Shown one piece after another: positions 61,607-64,000 of a DNA stretch of 64,000 nt (positions within the stretch are counted from its first letter, which is position 1; the number at the start of each line of letters is the position of its first letter). The DNA comes from Sporosarcina trichiuri (GTDB lineage Bacteria > Bacillota > Bacilli > Bacillales_A > Planococcaceae): contig NZ_CP129119.1 in NCBI RefSeq assembly GCF_030406775.1, forward strand, positions 1,770,001 through 1,834,000, in the 5' to 3' direction. The notes beneath the pieces were generated by a model. The model was not told where the DNA came from. It saw only the letters and a program-made list of their open reading frames with translations, and did no database searches. A program made the position numbers and the translations under genes.

Positions 61607-62670
61607 GGCCGCGACACCTCTTTTTCGATCTGTTTCTGTAGTCGGTGCTCCCTGGCCGGCTCGGTATTCAAGTGGCAGGCAGCGAAATGACCATCCGACA
61701 ATTCCGTGAGCTCAGGTTTCTCCGTTATGCACCTGTCGAAAGCGAATGGGCAGCGTGTCCTGAACACGCAGCCCGACGGCGGATCCGCAGGGCTCGGCAT
61801 CGTCCCTTTCAAGATGATCTTCTCTCTGGTCCGCTTTTTTTCAGTGCCTCTGTCCACGACAGAGACGGAATCGAGCAGCGCCTGTGTATAAGGGTGTTTC
61901 GGGTTGTCATACAAACCCGATTTCGGGGCGATTTCGACAATGTTGCCGAGGTACATCACCACAATGCGGTCGCTGATATGCTTGACGACGCTCAGATCAT
62001 GGGCGATGAACAAATACGTCAGGCCGAGCTCATCTTGAAGGTCCATCATAAGATTCAGCACTTGCGCCTGGATGGATACGTCGAGTGCAGATACGGGTTC
62101 ATCGCATACGACGAACTTCGGATTATTGACGAGCGCCCTCGCAATGCTGATCCGCTGCCGCTGACCACCCGAAAATTCATGAGGATACTTTTGGAGATCC
62201 GCAACCCGCAAGCCGACTTTCTCAACAATCGCTTCCACTTTCCGTTTCCGTTCGGCTTTCTGCATATCGGTCTGGATGATCAGCGTCTCTTCGATCAGTT
62301 CCTGGACACTCATCTTCGAGTTGAGCGAAGAAAAGGGATCCTGGAAGATGATCTGCATGTCTTTCCGGATACTGCGCAGCTCTTTCTCTTTCAGTCCGGT
62401 TATGTCCCTTCCTGCGAAAGTGATAGTACCGTCAGTTGCGCTCAGCAGCCTGAGAATCACACGTCCGAGTGTGGACTTGCCAGAACCCGATTCTCCGACG
62501 ACGCCAAGTGTTTCCCCTTCCCGGATGCTGAATGACACATCATCAACCGCTTTGACATTTCCGGTCGTGTGACGGATGACTCCGCTTTTGATCGGAAAGT
62601 ATTTCTTCAGATGGCGCACTTCCAGCAGATGATCCGCGGAAGCTGCCTGATTAAAGTTCAAATCGCTCAT
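61603..62670 (-). CDS. oppF: Oligopeptide ABC transporter ATPase, OppF/DppF-like
   Basis: A 355-residue ATPase. Walker [18 protein letters not shown], signature FSGGQRQRISIARALV, Walker B FVVCDEPVSALD and the C-terminal oligopeptide motif with cysteines (SGCVFRTRCPFAFDRC), which binds an iron-sulfur cluster or metal in related transporters. The start overlaps the end of the oppD-like gene by 4 bp. Works with the OppD partner to drive uptake. Confidence 0.95.
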   Translation of the reverse strand: MSDLNFNQAASADHLLEVRHLKKYFPIKSGVIRHTTGNVKAVDDVSFSIREGETLGVVGESGSGKSTLGRVILRLLSATDGTITFAGRDITGLKEKELRSIRKDMQIIFQDPFSSLNSKMSVQELIEETLIIQTDMQKAERKRKVEAIVEKVGLRVADLQKYPHEFSGGQRQRISIARALVNNPKFVVCDEPVSALDVSIQAQVLNLMMDLQDELGLTYLFIAHDLSVVKHISDRIVVMYLGNIVEIAPKSGLYDNPKHPYTQALLDSVSVVDRGTEKKRTREKIILKGTMPSPADPPSGCVFRTRCPFAFDRCITEKPELTELSDGHFAACHLNTEPAREHRLQKQIEKEVSRP

Positions 62671-63647
62671 TTCTCCTCCTCCTCATACAAATGGCAGCGG
62701 GCGAAGTGGCCGGGACTGACTTCCAGCAGCTCCGGATTGCTTTCCAGGCAACGGTCCATGACGAACGGACACCGAGAAGCGAACCGGCAGCCCTTCGGAA
62801 AGTCCGTAGCAGCGGGCACAGCCCCCGGAACGGTCTTCAGGCGGTCTGTATCAGTGGTCAAATCCGGCATGCTGTCGAGCAGCCCCTGTGTATATGGATG
62901 TTTTGTATGGCGGAGCAGCTCTTTGGTCGGGGCCTGTTCCACGACCTGCCCGCCATACATGACGATGACCCGGTCTGCATAGTCGGAGACAACCCCTAAA
63001 TCGTGAGTGATCATAAGTATCGACATGTCCATCTTCTTACGCATGTCGTCGAGCAATGTGAGGATTTGTGCTTGGATGGTGACATCGAGTGCAGTAGTCG
63101 GTTCGTCTGCGATGAGTAATTTCGGCTGGCAGGAGATCGCAATGGCAATCATGACACGCTGGCGCATGCCTCCAGATAATTTGTGGGGATACTCATCGAC
63201 GATTTGCTCCGGGCGTGTGATGCCGACTTCTGCGAGAAGCCGGACCGCTTGTTCACGTGCCGCTTTCTTGCCCATTCTCTTATGCTTACGCAGCATTTCG
63301 GTGATCTGACTGCCGATTGTGAATACCGGGTTCAGCGCGGTCATCGGTTCTTGGAAGATCATCGCCATCTCCTTGCCGCGGATCCGCTCCAGTTCCTTAT
63401 CGGATAGCCCTGTCAGTTCACGACCATCCAGCCGGATGGATCCGTCTTCGATTCTTCCCGGCTTGCTGATCAGCCCCATGACGGAATTCGCCGTCATGCT
63501 TTTTCCGCTGCCGGATTCTCCGACAATCGAAAGTGATTCTCCTGGACGGATCTCGAAAGATACATCGTCGACTGCCTTCGCAATCTTCTGGTCGTCCACA
63601 TGAAAGTACGTTTTCAAATGTTCCACATTCAATACCGGACGCTCCAT
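62667..63647 (-). CDS. oppD: Oligopeptide ABC transporter ATPase, OppD/DppD-like
   Basis: A 326-residue ATPase. Walker [18 protein letters not shown], signature [16 protein letters not shown], Walker [13 protein letters not shown] and the C-terminal cysteine region [23 protein letters not shown] precedes the ATG. It is the first gene of oppD-oppF-oppA-oppB-oppC-M32, a variant of the usual order in which the binding protein comes first. Confidence 0.95.
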   Translation of the reverse strand: MERPVLNVEHLKTYFHVDDQKIAKAVDDVSFEIRPGESLSIVGESGSGKSMTANSVMGLISKPGRIEDGSIRLDGRELTGLSDKELERIRGKEMAMIFQEPMTALNPVFTIGSQITEMLRKHKRMGKKAAREQAVRLLAEVGITRPEQIVDEYPHKLSGGMRQRVMIAIAISCQPKLLIADEPTTALDVTIQAQILTLLDDMRKKMDMSILMITHDLGVVSDYADRVIVMYGGQVVEQAPTKELLRHTKHPYTQGLLDSMPDLTTDTDRLKTVPGAVPAATDFPKGCRFASRCPFVMDRCLESNPELLEVSPGHFARCHLYEEEEK

Positions 63648-63691
63648 CTTCCCACCTCACTTTTAAATTTCAAGTTTAATCGCAATTAATT

Positions 63692-63752
63692 TGTAATCAT
63701 GATTACACAGTTTGATAAATTACATGCTAACATATAGAAATTAAGATAACAA
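63692..63752 (-). promoter_or_regulatory. Promoter region of the opp operon with a 16-bp palindrome
   Basis: TTGTTA (63747-63752) and TAGCAT (63724-63729) on the minus strand are spaced by 17 bp. Downstream of them lies a perfect palindrome TGTAATCATGATTACA (63692-63707). The palindrome resembles a TnrA/GlnR box (TGTNA-N7-TNACA) but has one base less in the centre, so that identity is doubtful. Confidence 0.55.
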
Positions 63753-63797
63753 TGAGTTTTCAGAACTAAGACAGCGCTTCCAATAGGTGTTCATCAC

Positions 63798-63929
63798 TGA
63801 ATTATGTCCCGATGCCGATAAATTCGGCGATATGTCCGATACTTCACGCGAAGTGTCCGATAACTCCGGCGAACTGTCCGATACTGGCGGACATATGGCC
63901 GATACTTCACACGAACTGTCCGATACGCC
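63798..63929 (+). repeat. 21-bp-period array G
   Basis: A leader (TGAATTATG, then GATGCCGATAAATTCGGC) is followed by units at 63833, 63854, 63875, 63896 and 63917. It lies upstream of the opp promoter. The last 70 bp of the window are very GC-rich and show no gene. Confidence 0.92.
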
Positions 63930-64000
63930 GCCGCCACCGCTGCCCCCGTGCTGCCTCCACCGTGTAAAACTGCCGGCCGGGCCTCCGCCGCGGCCGCCGC

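Noticed and set aside
63692..63707. A standard TnrA/GlnR site.
   Set aside because: The spacing between half sites is 6 rather than 7 bp; kept only as an unidentified palindrome.

Overview
The window is about 57% GC and looks like the chromosome of a Gram-positive member of the Bacillota, most likely Planococcaceae (a Bhargavaea- or Sporosarcina-like organism; this placement is an inference from gene content and protein similarity, not from a marker gene). Supporting signs are AGGAGG-type ribosome binding sites, GTG/TTG starts, intrinsic terminators after most transcription units, and typical Bacillales modules (GbsR-OpuA with CBS domains, YdbS/YdbT, HelD, YtaF/MntP-like, UgtP-like glycosyltransferase, SLH surface protein, M32 carboxypeptidase).

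Layout. 1-0.5 kb: end of a sulfur (persulfide) unit, rhodanese plus a DsrE-like protein, behind a promoter carrying CsoR/CstR-like boxes. 0.6-3.6 kb: glpD, mgtC-like gene, a DUF2188 protein. 3.6-10.6 kb: abgB-abgT-abgA (p-aminobenzoyl-glutamate use) and an amidohydrolase/transporter pair. 11-16.7 kb: cell-envelope genes (polysaccharide deacetylase, DedA, UgtP-like), a secreted subtilase and a LysR regulator. 16.8-19 kb: hutG-gltS. 19.1-20.9 kb: an intact IS110-family element. 21-30.4 kb: GGDEF-EAL protein, sugar kinase, ankyrin-TPR protein, class V aminotransferase, SEC-C protein, TSUP transporter, adenosyltransferase-like protein, GNAT. 30.4-32.4 kb: small membrane genes and a substrate-binding-protein gene split by an amber codon. 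33-39.9 kb: a nucleoside/ribose regulon (nupC, LacI-type regulator, permease, nucleoside hydrolase, M20 hydrolase, rbsK) with three matching operators. 40-50 kb: MntP-like pump, SLH-SGNH protein, RsbR-like STAS protein, thioredoxin-reductase-like flavoprotein, TspO-like protein, YdbT/YdbS, HelD. 50.3-54 kb: opuA glycine betaine operon with divergent GbsR-type regulator. 54-63.7 kb: chemoreceptor, then an oligopeptide ABC operon ending in an M32 carboxypeptidase.

The most unusual content is non-coding. (1) Eight intergenic arrays share a 21-bp period built on the core CCGATA (TATCGG on the other strand), usually with a conserved leader containing GCCGATAAATTCGGC. (2) A second, unrelated family has a 20-bp period built on TTATGATC/TTATGAGC. 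(3) The IS110-family element sits inside a 20-bp-period array. Removing 1770 bp restores the array phase exactly across a shared GCTC core. The element's 375-nt non-coding 3' part contains an octamer identical to the target and segments matching both element ends, which is what an IS110/IS1111 bridge RNA would carry. Together these suggest a mobile element guided by RNA to host intergenic repeats.

The metabolic theme of the coding part is scavenging: peptides (opp plus carboxypeptidase, secreted protease), folate breakdown products (abg), formiminoglutamate/glutamate, nucleosides and ribose, glycerol-3-phosphate and glycine betaine.
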